64,000 nt of DNA, from NCBI RefSeq assembly GCF_000227135.1, contig NC_018239.1, positions 186,001 to 250,000 on the forward strand, in the 5' to 3' direction. Shown piece by piece: positions 1 through 8,974 of this stretch. Positions within the stretch are counted from its first letter, which is position 1; the number at the start of each line of letters is the position of its first letter. The position numbers and the translations under genes were made by a program. The notes below the pieces were generated by a model. It saw only the letters and a list, made by a program, of their open reading frames with translations, searched no databases and was not told the origin of the DNA. The stretch is from Leishmania donovani. Taxonomy: Eukaryota; Euglenozoa; Kinetoplastea; Trypanosomatida; Trypanosomatidae.

Positions 1-1307
1 GGCCCTGCAAGCGCTGCATTCGCCGTAGCGAGACTCGGTAATTCGCCCACGTCATCGCCGCCGCCGGCGGCCGTGCGGTTCCTGCGGCGCCGGCGGCGGC
101 GCTTTGCCGCGGCGCCCTGTGGCGAGTACGTCGCCACGCGGTGGTCGCGAAACAACGGCATCGAGGCCAGTCGCAGAGCACTCGGGTCACACGCAGAGGC
201 GTCAACGCCCTCACGTGGGCCACGACCGAGGAGGCTATCGTTAGCAAGCATAAACTCACCAATGGCCCTGCACTCGTTGCGCGTGGGTAGCGGGGCACCG
301 TCGGCCATCTCCGGCGACCTGCTTACTTCAGGACTCTCAACGGCGACAGCATCACGATGCCGCTGCTCCTCGGACTGAATCAGCGTGATGCGGCTCAGCA
401 GGTGGTTCACCACCGCCGCCGGCACCTCCTGGAATGTTAGCGGGAAGGCGGCGGAGGAGGGGGACGGCCCAGCGTGCCGTCGCGCGCCGACGCCGTCGCC
501 GTTGCTGTCGCGCATCGTTGCTAAGTTGCCAAACGACGCAGACAGCCACGCTTCCGTTTCGGTCATCCGATGGTGCTGCTCCGACCGCGGCGACGTTGTC
601 GACGGCAGAGGAGTGGGTGGTCTCTGCCGCTTCGAATTGGCGCCGCTCTTCTTCTGCGCTCTGGTCAACGAAGCGTCGACGACACTCGAGTTTGGCGGGC
701 ACGGGTTCGCCAAGGCCGTCGCGGAGACTGCCGAGGTTGGGCCGTGATAGCGCATGCGGTGGAGGGCCGCCACGGTCTCCGGTAAGCAGTAGCAGTGAAA
801 CTTGGAAGCTGAGGTGAAGTCGACAGGTGGCGTCGCGGCCGCCACAGCTGCTGCAGAGTTGTCGCTCACCGATCGGATTCCACGCTCACCCTGAAAAGCG
901 TCGCACAGCAGTGCCACAAGGAAGGCATGAGGGGAGAGCGCCGGCAAGTCACCAAACGGCAGCCGTGCGATGCTGGCCGCGGTGGCCGCTGCGATCTTGT
1001 CCGCCGCAAGTGGCGCTGGAATCTCCGACGACACGCCCGCGCGCGTGGACTCGCTTGCGCTGGTAACAGCGGCGGCCTTACGCAGCTTGCGGCGACGAGC
1101 CTCGCGCCATATGGCAGGCGCGTTGGCCTGCCAGTACGACAGGAGAACCGCTCGAAGGAAGGACGCATCGCACAAGACAGCGTAGCCACGGTCGCCGCTG
1201 GCCGCCGAGGACAAAAAGGAAGAAGACGATGTTTGAATGAGATGCGAAGCGGACAAGATGCGCAGGCAGCGCTTATTAGCGTGCGCGCGAAGTACTCTCC
1301 GCTTCAT
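1..1307 (-). CDS. Partial UTP23-like rRNA-processing protein (N-terminal 435 codons)
   Basis: An open minus-strand frame starts with ATG at 1305-1307 and stays open to the left edge, so the C-terminus lies outside the window. An in-frame TAA lies a few codons upstream of the ATG, so this is the first possible Met. The N-terminus is short and basic (MKRRVLRAHANKRCLRIL), then comes GYAVLCDASFLRAVL at residues 41-55 with Asp47, and FHCYCLPET at about 170-178. The order (basic helix, a 'VLxDxSF' strand, then a Cys-containing helix) resembles UTP23, a PIN-like nucleolar factor of the small-subunit processome. Human and yeast UTP23 are about 250 residues; this protein is already longer because of Ser/Ala/Pro-rich inserts. 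A run of basic residues at 402-411 may be a nucleolar signal. The UTP23 zinc-binding cysteines are not clearly visible. The gene is secure; the family call is an inference from remembered patterns. Another PIN protein such as FCF1, or an unrelated kinetoplastid protein, remains possible. Confidence 0.8.
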   Translation of the reverse strand, partial: MKRRVLRAHANKRCLRILSASHLIQTSSSSFLSSAASGDRGYAVLCDASFLRAVLLSYWQANAPAIWREARRRKLRKAAAVTSASESTRAGVSSEIPAPLAADKIAAATAASIARLPFGDLPALSPHAFLVALLCDAFQGERGIRSVSDNSAAAVAAATPPVDFTSASKFHCYCLPETVAALHRMRYHGPTSAVSATALANPCPPNSSVVDASLTRAQKKSGANSKRQRPPTPLPSTTSPRSEQHHRMTETEAWLSASFGNLATMRDSNGDGVGARRHAGPSPSSAAFPLTFQEVPAAVVNHLLSRITLIQSEEQRHRDAVAVESPEVSRSPEMADGAPLPTRNECRAIGEFMLANDSLLGRGPREGVDASACDPSALRLASMPLFRDHRVATYSPQGAAAKRRRRRRRNRTAAGGGDDVGELPSLATANAALAG

Positions 1308-1354
1308 TGGCCGCGTGCTTGGGTTTTACGTGGGTGTGCTAGCAGTATCCTGCC

Positions 1355-1442
1355 ACTGCAAAGCAGGTGCGCGCGCATGTACGTGGTGTATGGGGAGGGT
1401 GACAAGAGGGGCGGAAGGAGAAACGAGAAGAGGGCAGAAGCA
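1355..1442 (-). promoter_or_regulatory. Predicted trans-splice acceptor for the UTP23-like gene
   Basis: On the minus strand a pyrimidine-rich tract (about 1393-1442) is followed by GCTTTGCAG, with its AG at plus positions 1356-1357. Spliced-leader addition here would give a 5' leader of about 48 nt before the ATG at 1307. A second AG follows a few bases later. This is inferred from the trypanosomatid rule of using the first AG after a polypyrimidine tract. Confidence 0.5.
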
Positions 1443-1699
1443 CGGCAAAGGTAGACGGACATAGGCGAACGAGAAGCCACCACAAGGACGCCATCGTGGC
1501 CGTCGCCCACATGCATCAGCTGCACAGGAAAGCATCCACTGCGCGCGTGTGTGTATGTTGCACAGGCAGCTACCGAGGCACGATCAGCAGCAGTGCAGAA
1601 AAAAAAAGCGCACGCGCCCCTCCTCTCTCACTCACTCACTCACACACTGGCTTGAAAAGCGCGCGGGCAAGAAGCACGTGCGCAGCAAGTGAGCGCGGG

Positions 1700-1746
1700 A
1701 AAGAGGGGCGCCCGTCACGACCCACAACGTGACGGGCGCCCTCTTT
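1700..1746. repeat. Strong inverted repeat (19/18-nt arms, 10-nt loop)
   Basis: The left arm at 1700-1718 (AAAGAGGGGCGCCCGTCAC) pairs with the right arm at 1729-1746 (GTGACGGGCGCCCTCTTT) along its whole length, with one bulged G. The 10-nt loop is at 1719-1728. It lies about 390 nt upstream of the UTP23-like ATG, in the presumed 3' UTR of the upstream gene. No function is known to me; an RNA-stability, processing or small-RNA role is speculation. Confidence 0.85.
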
Positions 1747-2141
1747 CTGTCTTCCATTGGCTGTTTTTCGGTTCTCTTTCTACACAAATTTTGTAGTGTG
1801 TCCCTTCGCGTGCACACGTGTGTGTGTGGGTGGGTAGGTGTGCCGCCGTGAGGGCGCGTGTGCGTGTTGGCGTGAGGGAGTCCCGACAAGACAGAAGAGC
1901 ACAGTACGCACGAAGGAAAGAGAAGCGTGTGCCGGAACAGTCGCTGCCCTGTGGCGGATGAAGAAAGTAGAAAGAAAGACATGGAGGAGGAGGGGGGCAG
2001 ACCAAAGGACAGGAGCAAAACAGGACGCCAAGAACCGAAACACGTGTAGGCGCGAACCCACGAGCACGGGCGAAGCAAGGCCGCATGAAAGAAGAAGACT
2101 GGCTGGAGACGCCACTGACAACCTCCACTGGGAAACAGAGG

Positions 2142-2176
2142 AAGGGAAGGGAAGGGAAGGGGAGGGAAGGGGGAGG
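2142..2176 (+). repeat. GGGAA tandem repeat, G-quadruplex-capable
   Basis: Successive GGAAGGGAAGGGAAGG units run into GGGGAGGGAAGGGGGAGG. At least four G3 runs with short A-rich loops could fold as a G-quadruplex on the plus strand; in the transcript this would be a CCCTT-type pyrimidine tract. A similar array lies at 15819-15851. Confidence 0.7.
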
Positions 2177-2821
2177 TCAATACTGTCCCCTTTCATGCTT
2201 TCCGACGATCAGATATGATAAAAGGGAAGTGAGTCTGCGCACATTGCACACGCAAAGGAAAGAAGAAGACGGGGGGGTGAAGTCTCTAGCAAGCGAAGAC
2301 GAAAAAGAAGAACGCCCACACACAGACAAAATCGACGAGTATCCAAGAGGGCAGCCACAGCGCCAGCACCAAAAGCACCGCAAGCGTGTGCGCCAAGGCA
2401 TTGGCGGCGATGATGGCAACGACAACGACAGTTTCCAAACAATCGCCGAACAAGTGAATAAGAGGACTCAGATGAAAAGAAAAATACTTCTTTAGTAGAA
2501 AAAGGAGAACATGAAGAGGAGTGTGCCGCCGTGGCGCGTGTTCGCACGGCGCTGGCGAGAGCAGAAAAGGCGGCAGAAGAGCGGAGGGGCGGAAGGATAA
2601 AGGAAGAGGATGGAGGGAGGAGGAAGAGACGCACGCACCGCCATACGAGCGTTACTCCCTTCACCCTCACACAAGCACACGCACACGCACACGCACACAC
2701 GCCCGGTCCCTATGCCGTTGTTGCTGTTTTCGAATCTGCCGCCCTGCCCCCACCAAAACGCCGCAGTATTAGGTGAGCAGGCGTGCACAGAGCAGCACTT
2801 GCTGGCATTCAACATGGCTTG

Positions 2822-5800
2822 CTACTCGCGGCGGGCACGCTTGTGCGAAGGCAGCGGCGATGCACCGCCGTGCTGCCGTCCTTGAAAAGGCATCGCCATC
2901 TCAGTCTCATCGGCGTCGTCATCGCTGTCGTCGAAGCTCATGGCGCGGCGCACCACAGCGGAGAAGAAGGCGCGAAGCCCCTCCCCTAGCCCGTTACCAC
3001 TGCCGAGAGCGTACCGCTGGCGCTGGTTCGTGGGATTTAAATTGCCTTCTCTGCTGTTCCGAGAATCGTCGCCGCTATCGGAGTCAGAGACATCGTCGTC
3101 GCCATCGCTGTCGTCGGGCTCAGGCTCCAGCATCTTCGCTAGTCGGTGCATTCCTCCCTGAGTCTGAACCGCACTCTGCCTCACGCCCACGTCCTCCCCA
3201 AGCTCTTCCCCCAACTCAGAGCAAGATGTTGACGAGATGTAGACGGTAACCTCATGCGGCGGCGCTGCCGTCGAGGTGGGGTCCAAGGTATGCGCATGCT
3301 TTCGCTCAGCGGTTTGGGACAGCACGGAATGCGAGGGAGTGTCTTCGCTCTCGTCCTCGCTATCATCACGATGGCGGCGACGGCCGGCAACGTGACCGGC
3401 GTCGACGCCTTCGCTCGGTCCATCGGCTTGGGTGTTAGCCGCCTCGCTCGCGTTCGCTTTGCCGACCGCCACCGTCGCTGTCTTTCTGTGCGAGTGGGCC
3501 GCGGATGGCGTGTTCACGGGCTCCGCCTCTGGCGCAGTTTCTAAACCGACCAGCGCGCGGGGGCCCTCATTGTGCCCCTCTGCTACCGACGACCCCTGCT
3601 CAGGCGTCGGTGCCTCCTCACTTGGCTCACCGTCCTTTCCACAGTGCTCGCCAGTGTCCAGCTCCCGCTCGCCCCCGGACGTGCCTCCAGCGAAGGCCGT
3701 TGCGGTGGCACGGAGGGCCTCGCCAGCGGATTGCTGGTCCTGCAAGAGCGTTTCGAGCATCCCAATGAATGCAGCGGACGCACGCGGCAGGGCGGTGGGT
3801 GGCGCGGCGCCGCATGACGCCCTCGTAGGCGGCTGAGTAGCTCGATGCGCCCGATAGTCGCCGATCGAACCCGACATCCGGCGCTGATCGCTGACATCCC
3901 CTTCGCCGCCCTCGTCTGGCAATGCGTGCAGTTCCTCGCTGTTGTCATCGCACACCCGCTCATGCGGCAGATGATGTCCGCCTCTGTCATCCGCTTCACC
4001 GCCGTATTCCTCGGCATCCGCCGCTGCCGCGGCGCGTTCATTGTGGTGCCCCTCTTCGTCCTCCAGCCGCTGCTTCAGCACCTCCAGCAGCTGATTACGC
4101 ACCCGCTCACAGGTCTGCAGGGCGGCATCCAATGGCAACTTAACGCGCTCGTGGAGCACTTGATCCATCTGCAGCACCTCCCCAGCCCATTCGTCCAGCT
4201 GAGCCACGTAGCGAAGAAGCGCCGCGCACCGGGCAGCAAGGTCGTCTGCCGCAGGATCATACACATCCATCGCACTCTGCTCTTGTTGAAGCAGCTCCGC
4301 CTCCTTGGAGCGCCGGGTACGCAGCGCACAGAGTCGAGTGAGCATTGCGGCGAGCCCCTCACGGCAGCATTCGTACAGCTGGACAAGAGCGTAGCGGGTA
4401 GGAGTGGCGATAACTGAGACAGTGGTGGGCGGTGCCGTTGACAGTGCTTGCGTGGCTCCGCTTGACCGCCTTCGCATCCTCTCCGCTGAGTTCGAGGAAT
4501 GAAGACCATCACCGCTGACACGGGACGCAAAACTTGCTGTGGTGGCCGTTGCACCTTCCGCGGTCGTCGTCACGGCAGCTGGCAAGGAGGTCACCAAGGC
4601 AGGCGGTGTGGCGGATGCGAAGACCGGCACTTGCACGCGAAGAACAAAGGACTCTGGCGTCTCTGTGGACGTCACAGTGGCTTTGGAACGGTCCGACTCA
4701 TCGCCGTCGCTGCCGTGCGTGCGTCCAGCCGCTTCGACAAAATAATGCGCACTGCTGTTCGCGAAAAGGCGCGCCCTGCCTTTCCCGCATCGACTCACCG
4801 CCGCCACCGGGAGCGGTGGCGGGAAGAGCGACGTGCACCAGCTGATCGAGGTGCCAGAGATGGGGCTGTCATCGCGCGCGTCTAGGGGCACCGCACGGTC
4901 CATTCGGGTCAGGGGAGTCGACGACTGCAACGCCGTCCAGTCATGTCGCGCCACGTCGGAACGCATGCAGAGGAGCTCGTCCGTGAGACGGTCGACGATC
5001 ATCATGCCACGAGAGCGCAGTCGGTCGGCAAGAAGACGGCAGGCAGCTAGTCCGGCCCGCGCCACATCGAGCTCCTGCCGTTGTCGCGCCTTCGATCGGC
5101 CGTCTCTATGGGCACCCCAGCCAGCCTTCTCCGAGCCTTCAGCGCAGCGTGCCTCATCGCCGTTTTCGCGCATTTCTCCGTCCTCATCGTCCAGCCGCGC
5201 GCAGAGCTCATCCAGCGCCGACAGCGGCGAGCCCTCCACCACGTAGCGGCGCTGGAGCTCGCGATGTTGCCCTTCCATCTCTGTGAGCTCCTCATGCAAC
5301 TTCTCCAAGAGAGTGATGCGGTCACGAGCTTCGTCGAAGTCTTGCAGGACACGCTGCGTGCCCCCGCCGCCGCCGCCACCGCTGCTGCTAGCGACCGGGT
5401 CGCCCAGCTGTGTGCCAGCAGCGGTTGGAGTCGACGCAGTAGCGAGAGCATAAACGCCAGAGGGTCGTCGGCTTCCACCTCGCGAGTCGCCTTCCGCCGC
5501 CGCCTCGCGCCACGACTGTAGCAACGCCATCATGCGCGCCTCCATGTCCTCCTGTGCGGTCAAGAAAGCTTCATCCGCCTCGACAAGCGAATCGAGAGTT
5601 ATGAGGTCCTCGCACAACTCCTGCGTGCGCTGCGGCAGGTTTGCGAGCGTACGCAGGGGTGATCGGGCTTGCTGGTCATCTTCGCTGTCCCTCTCCTCCG
5701 CCAGCGTCTCAAAACCCCAATTCGTGCGCTGCTGAGATGAACCGAGAGTAGCGCGACCCCGCACAGGGGAGGTGCGATGATCGTTTCGCGAGCGTGCGGC

Positions 5801-6274
5801 ACGCACACCAGGCTCAGCCGCACCGGCGACTGTAAACACCTTCAAGGATGATGACGGTAGATAGCGAGATTTCGCACTGCCCTCCGGCAGTGGCTTTTGT
5901 GCCGTGGACGGTGCCACTGGGCTGGCGCGGTTTGCAGCGGCCTGGAGGCGAGGGAGATACGCCTCGAGCGCCTTTGTGTTTGCGTCGTATGGGTATGCTG
6001 GTGCCGCCGCGGGCCGCGTTGTGGTGGTGTTCGTCGTGGTGGTCGCCTTTCCACGCTGCGAGGAGAGCGACGCCACAGATGTCGAAGACATTGTCAGCCC
6101 CTTTTGCAGCAACGAGCCCACAGACGGGGAGATGGGGCGGTGCGGCAGACGTGCAGGCGTGGAGCGCACGGTTGTCGGGGTGGGCGGCGCCGACCCCTTG
6201 GCACCGGAGGCGGAGTTCGGAGCCGGTGCGCTCATGTTGACGAAGCGGCTAGCACCAGACTCTTTCCTCGGCAT
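2822..6274 (-). CDS. Hypothetical coiled-coil protein, 1150 aa, acidic C-terminus
   Basis: ATG at 6272-6274 is directly preceded by an in-frame TAA, and a splice acceptor sits 17 nt upstream, so the start is well supported. Stop TAG is at 2822-2824. The first 200 residues are Ser/Thr/Pro/Ala-rich with a Thr-rich stretch near 78-86. Helical, charged segments likely to form coiled coils lie at about 210-260, 306-350 and 400-445, with a glycine run near 299-305 between them. A further Leu/Glu/Arg-rich helical region spans about 625-745. The last quarter is low-complexity, with an Asp/Ser/Glu-rich stretch at about 1060-1090 and a basic end (KRARRE) that could act as a nuclear signal. I see no enzymatic motif, signal peptide or membrane span. 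A structural or scaffold role is a guess from the coiled coils; I do not recognise the family. Confidence 0.9.
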   Translation of the reverse strand: MPRKESGASRFVNMSAPAPNSASGAKGSAPPTPTTVRSTPARLPHRPISPSVGSLLQKGLTMSSTSVASLSSQRGKATTTTNTTTTRPAAAPAYPYDANTKALEAYLPRLQAAANRASPVAPSTAQKPLPEGSAKSRYLPSSSLKVFTVAGAAEPGVRAARSRNDHRTSPVRGRATLGSSQQRTNWGFETLAEERDSEDDQQARSPLRTLANLPQRTQELCEDLITLDSLVEADEAFLTAQEDMEARMMALLQSWREAAAEGDSRGGSRRPSGVYALATASTPTAAGTQLGDPVASSSGGGGGGGTQRVLQDFDEARDRITLLEKLHEELTEMEGQHRELQRRYVVEGSPLSALDELCARLDDEDGEMRENGDEARCAEGSEKAGWGAHRDGRSKARQRQELDVARAGLAACRLLADRLRSRGMMIVDRLTDELLCMRSDVARHDWTALQSSTPLTRMDRAVPLDARDDSPISGTSISWCTSLFPPPLPVAAVSRCGKGRARLFANSSAHYFVEAAGRTHGSDGDESDRSKATVTSTETPESFVLRVQVPVFASATPPALVTSLPAAVTTTAEGATATTASFASRVSGDGLHSSNSAERMRRRSSGATQALSTAPPTTVSVIATPTRYALVQLYECCREGLAAMLTRLCALRTRRSKEAELLQQEQSAMDVYDPAADDLAARCAALLRYVAQLDEWAGEVLQMDQVLHERVKLPLDAALQTCERVRNQLLEVLKQRLEDEEGHHNERAAAAADAEEYGGEADDRGGHHLPHERVCDDNSEELHALPDEGGEGDVSDQRRMSGSIGDYRAHRATQPPTRASCGAAPPTALPRASAAFIGMLETLLQDQQSAGEALRATATAFAGGTSGGERELDTGEHCGKDGEPSEEAPTPEQGSSVAEGHNEGPRALVGLETAPEAEPVNTPSAAHSHRKTATVAVGKANASEAANTQADGPSEGVDAGHVAGRRRHRDDSEDESEDTPSHSVLSQTAERKHAHTLDPTSTAAPPHEVTVYISSTSCSELGEELGEDVGVRQSAVQTQGGMHRLAKMLEPEPDDSDGDDDVSDSDSGDDSRNSREGNLNPTNQRQRYALGSGNGLGEGLRAFFSAVVRRAMSFDDSDDDADETEMAMPFQGRQHGGASPLPSHKRARRE

Positions 6275-6291
6275 TTAGCCCACAGCAACGG

Positions 6292-6318
6292 CTGAGAAAA
6301 AGGTAGGGAAGGGGAGGT
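6292..6318 (-). promoter_or_regulatory. Trans-splice acceptor and pyrimidine tract for the coiled-coil gene
   Basis: The minus strand reads a C/T tract ending TTTTTCTCAG, with the AG at plus positions 6292-6293. The mRNA leader after the spliced leader would be 17 nt, leading to the ATG at 6274. The tract, the tight AG and the TAA next to the ATG agree with one another. Confidence 0.65.
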
Positions 6319-6384
6319 GGCAAGCCTTTGAAAGGTGTAGCTCCGCTGCGGCGCGTGTGTGTGCACGGCCCGATCTGCACGTAG

Positions 6385-6388
<4 letters not shown>

Positions 6389-6427
<39 letters not shown>
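6389..6427. repeat. (TG)n microsatellite
   Basis: An uninterrupted TG dinucleotide run, followed by imperfect TATG units to about 6445. A second (GT)n run lies close by at 6492-6522. Both sit just upstream of the coiled-coil gene's splice signal. Confidence 0.9.
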
Positions 6428-6434
<7 letters not shown>

Positions 6435-6482
6435 TGTATGTATGTGGGAAGAAAGGCCCAAGACGAAACACGAAGCAGTCCC

Positions 6483-6491
<9 letters not shown>

Positions 6492-6522
<31 letters not shown>
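6492..6522. repeat. (GT)n microsatellite
   Basis: An uninterrupted GT run of about 31 nt, the partner of the run at 6389-6427. Confidence 0.9.
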
Positions 6523-6524
<2 letters not shown>

Positions 6525-8955
6525 GTTAGCGTTCACAAGCTTCTTTGGTGTCTGTCCTTTGTTGCGGCAGGCGGGGTCCGTAATGCAAGGTTCACGACCA
6601 ATAACCATGGAGGGCTAAAAAGAATGGAAAAGCAGGAGAGAGCGACGCGACAACGAGGCCACGACCGCTGTGCCGGCGCACGAGGAGACGCGATAACGAA
6701 CAAGAAAAGATGAAAAGGGGAAAAATAAGGGGAAAGGCTCCCCACCCCCGTCTACTCGCGGCGACAACGCCTTACTTGGACGACTTATTTCCGTTGCTGC
6801 GGCTGCTGCGGCTCTCCTGTGTTAGCGGACGCGTCGAGAGCGTGGGAGAGGGTGGCGCGGTAACTTCCAACGCCAAGAGAACAACAAATAAAAAGAAAAC
6901 AACAGTTATGAGGCATCCGTGGCGATGACGGGTGTGGCGGGCCGACAGAAGGGACGCAAAGACGCACACGATTCGAGAATGAGATAGGAAAGAGCACACG
7001 TGAAGTGTGGAGAGATGCAGTGACAGAGATGTGAGACGCTGCAGACAAGGGCTGCATCTGTGTGTGCATGTTTACGCTCGTGTCTCCATTCGTCTAAGGA
7101 GCACGCAAGCAGGAGAGGCGCAGTCAGTGATGTCTGACATGATACAGGGATACAGTGAGGACGAGGCGGCCGCTTCGCGCCGTCCAAAACGCGCATCTCC
7201 CACCCCTTTCGCGACCGCAGTCACGAAGGCGATCGATATGTCTTCGCTTATTATGTTGTTTGGGCGCCCTTTCGGTTGGGAGAGGGGGGGGTGAGGGGCA
7301 TCGACGCAGCCTAAACAGCGCACACGATCTGACGCAAAGAGCGTACCTCGCCCTCGCTATCTGCCAAGTGCGACGCCAGTTCGTTAGATAAACGAAAAAA
7401 GCACCCACGTCCATCCCAGCTGCGAAGAGCCATCCTCCGTCACGTGCGAGGTGTTGGGTGGTGCGCCTCTTCTCGTAAAGAGACAGAGGGGGAGAGGGTT
7501 GGCATAGCGACAAGTACGCCAAGAGGGGATAGCCCGTTTCCTGTGCCGCCGCCACCACTACCGTCACCCCATCTCCCTTCCCTCCTTTTCCACGACCCAA
7601 GCCTTGCTCTTTCTCTCGCTCCGTCATTTTCTCATATGGGCCTTCTTCCACGTGTGTGTGTGTGTGTGTTCCGTCAGTACCTGAGGCCTAGGCGCACTTC
7701 AGGCAGAACTTCGAAGCAGGAAAAGAGGGCGAGCCTCGCGTAGAGGCGTGAAGGTGGGCGTGTGCATGGTCCACGAATGACTGGTTGCCGTCGACGCCCC
7801 ACTGGCTGCAGAGGAAAGCAATGAAATCTAAAACAAAACTGCGCATTTTTGGCCACGGCAGACCCACTCCTGTCGCCCAAGAAGAAGGTCAGGATTCTCT
7901 GAGGCTGCGGTGAGCAATGGGGAGAGGGTTTGCTGGTTGAACGAGGGACGAGGAAAAGGGAGACAGAGGCATCTCCATCGGACGCGCACACATACACTCA
8001 TCGACACATGGTATAGAGTCACCTACGCACACCTATTCACATACTAGTCATGCGGTATATGCACACGCATCCACTGAAGCGCCTATCGATGAAGCAAACA
8101 GCGAAAACCAAAACAGAAGAAACCCGAACGGGAGAAATATGAGACAGATGAAGGAAGAGAGGCGAACAAGCAGAGGAGCGGCCGTGGTGGTGGTCACAGC
8201 CCCTTGTGCGGTGACGGAGACGGAAGATGAAATGAGAGCAGCAGCAGCAGCATCGGACTGAGGAGAATGAACGTAAAGCGGAGGGGCAGCCTTGTGGGCG
8301 TGCCGAAAAGAATAAAAGAGGTGCACATTAAAAGACAGGAAACGAAAGAGGAGAGCAAGACTCCACACAACACCTAAAAACGAGTCCAGATGTACGCCAC
8401 ACGCGGACGCACACAAACAGAGATAGAGAGAGGGGTTCGATGCCTCGGTTCATGGCGCAGGTAGCACCGGTCCGTCAGAGGGGCAAGGTGGGAAAGTCGA
8501 TTTGGACACCGGCACCGCCTCACAAGAAGATGCAGAGTGAAAAGTGAACGAATTGTTATGTATAGAAAGAGAGTAAAAGCGTGTCTGTGTGTGTGAGAGA
8601 AAGCATGCGCGTGTCTGAGTCTGCAAATGTGTCCAGCTCTGCAGCAACTCAGCCGTGAAGCTGAGTGAAAACAGAGAAACATAGAAAACGACAAAGAAGG
8701 CACAACCAAGACCGCAAAACAAAAATTGCCGGGTCAGCAGCACAACCAAGAGCACCCCCCCCCACTGCCACCGGCAGAAGACGGCCAAGTGTGAGCAGCA
8801 CCTCGGCAGTGCACCATGTCCCACCATACACATCGCCAAAGGATTGCTACCACGGCTAAAAAAGACAATGAAGAGAAAGGATAGTCAGGACGTATAAAGA
8901 AAGGTGTACAAGAATCATTGAGAGGTAGCACTCGACCCGCACAGTCGCCGTGGTC

Positions 8956-8974
8956 GCAGCAGCAGCAGCAGCAG
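8956..8974. repeat. (GCA)n trinucleotide run
   Basis: About six GCA units in a spacer. Short AGC/GCA runs also occur near 8240 and 23862. No coding frame uses it. Confidence 0.75.

Larger units (their letters stand above)
1308..2821. other. Intergenic spacer / UTRs between genes 1 and 2
   Basis: About 1.5 kb without a credible gene. It should hold the 3' UTR of the coiled-coil gene (minus strand) and the 5' signals of the UTP23-like gene. It contains a strong hairpin at 1700-1746, a G-rich GGGAA repeat near 2142-2176 and a CA-rich stretch near 2670-2700. The reading frames through it are low-complexity translations of purine or pyrimidine runs. Confidence 0.7.

Noticed and set aside
73..1464. 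Plus-strand frames of 101-175 codons at the left edge
   Set aside because: They are shadows of the minus-strand UTP23-like gene, which spans the interval with a single uninterrupted frame.
8433..8475. GGTTCGA near 8433 as a tRNA B-box
   Set aside because: No matching A-box, acceptor stem or cloverleaf around it; the same holds for GGTTCGA near 15670 and 33160.
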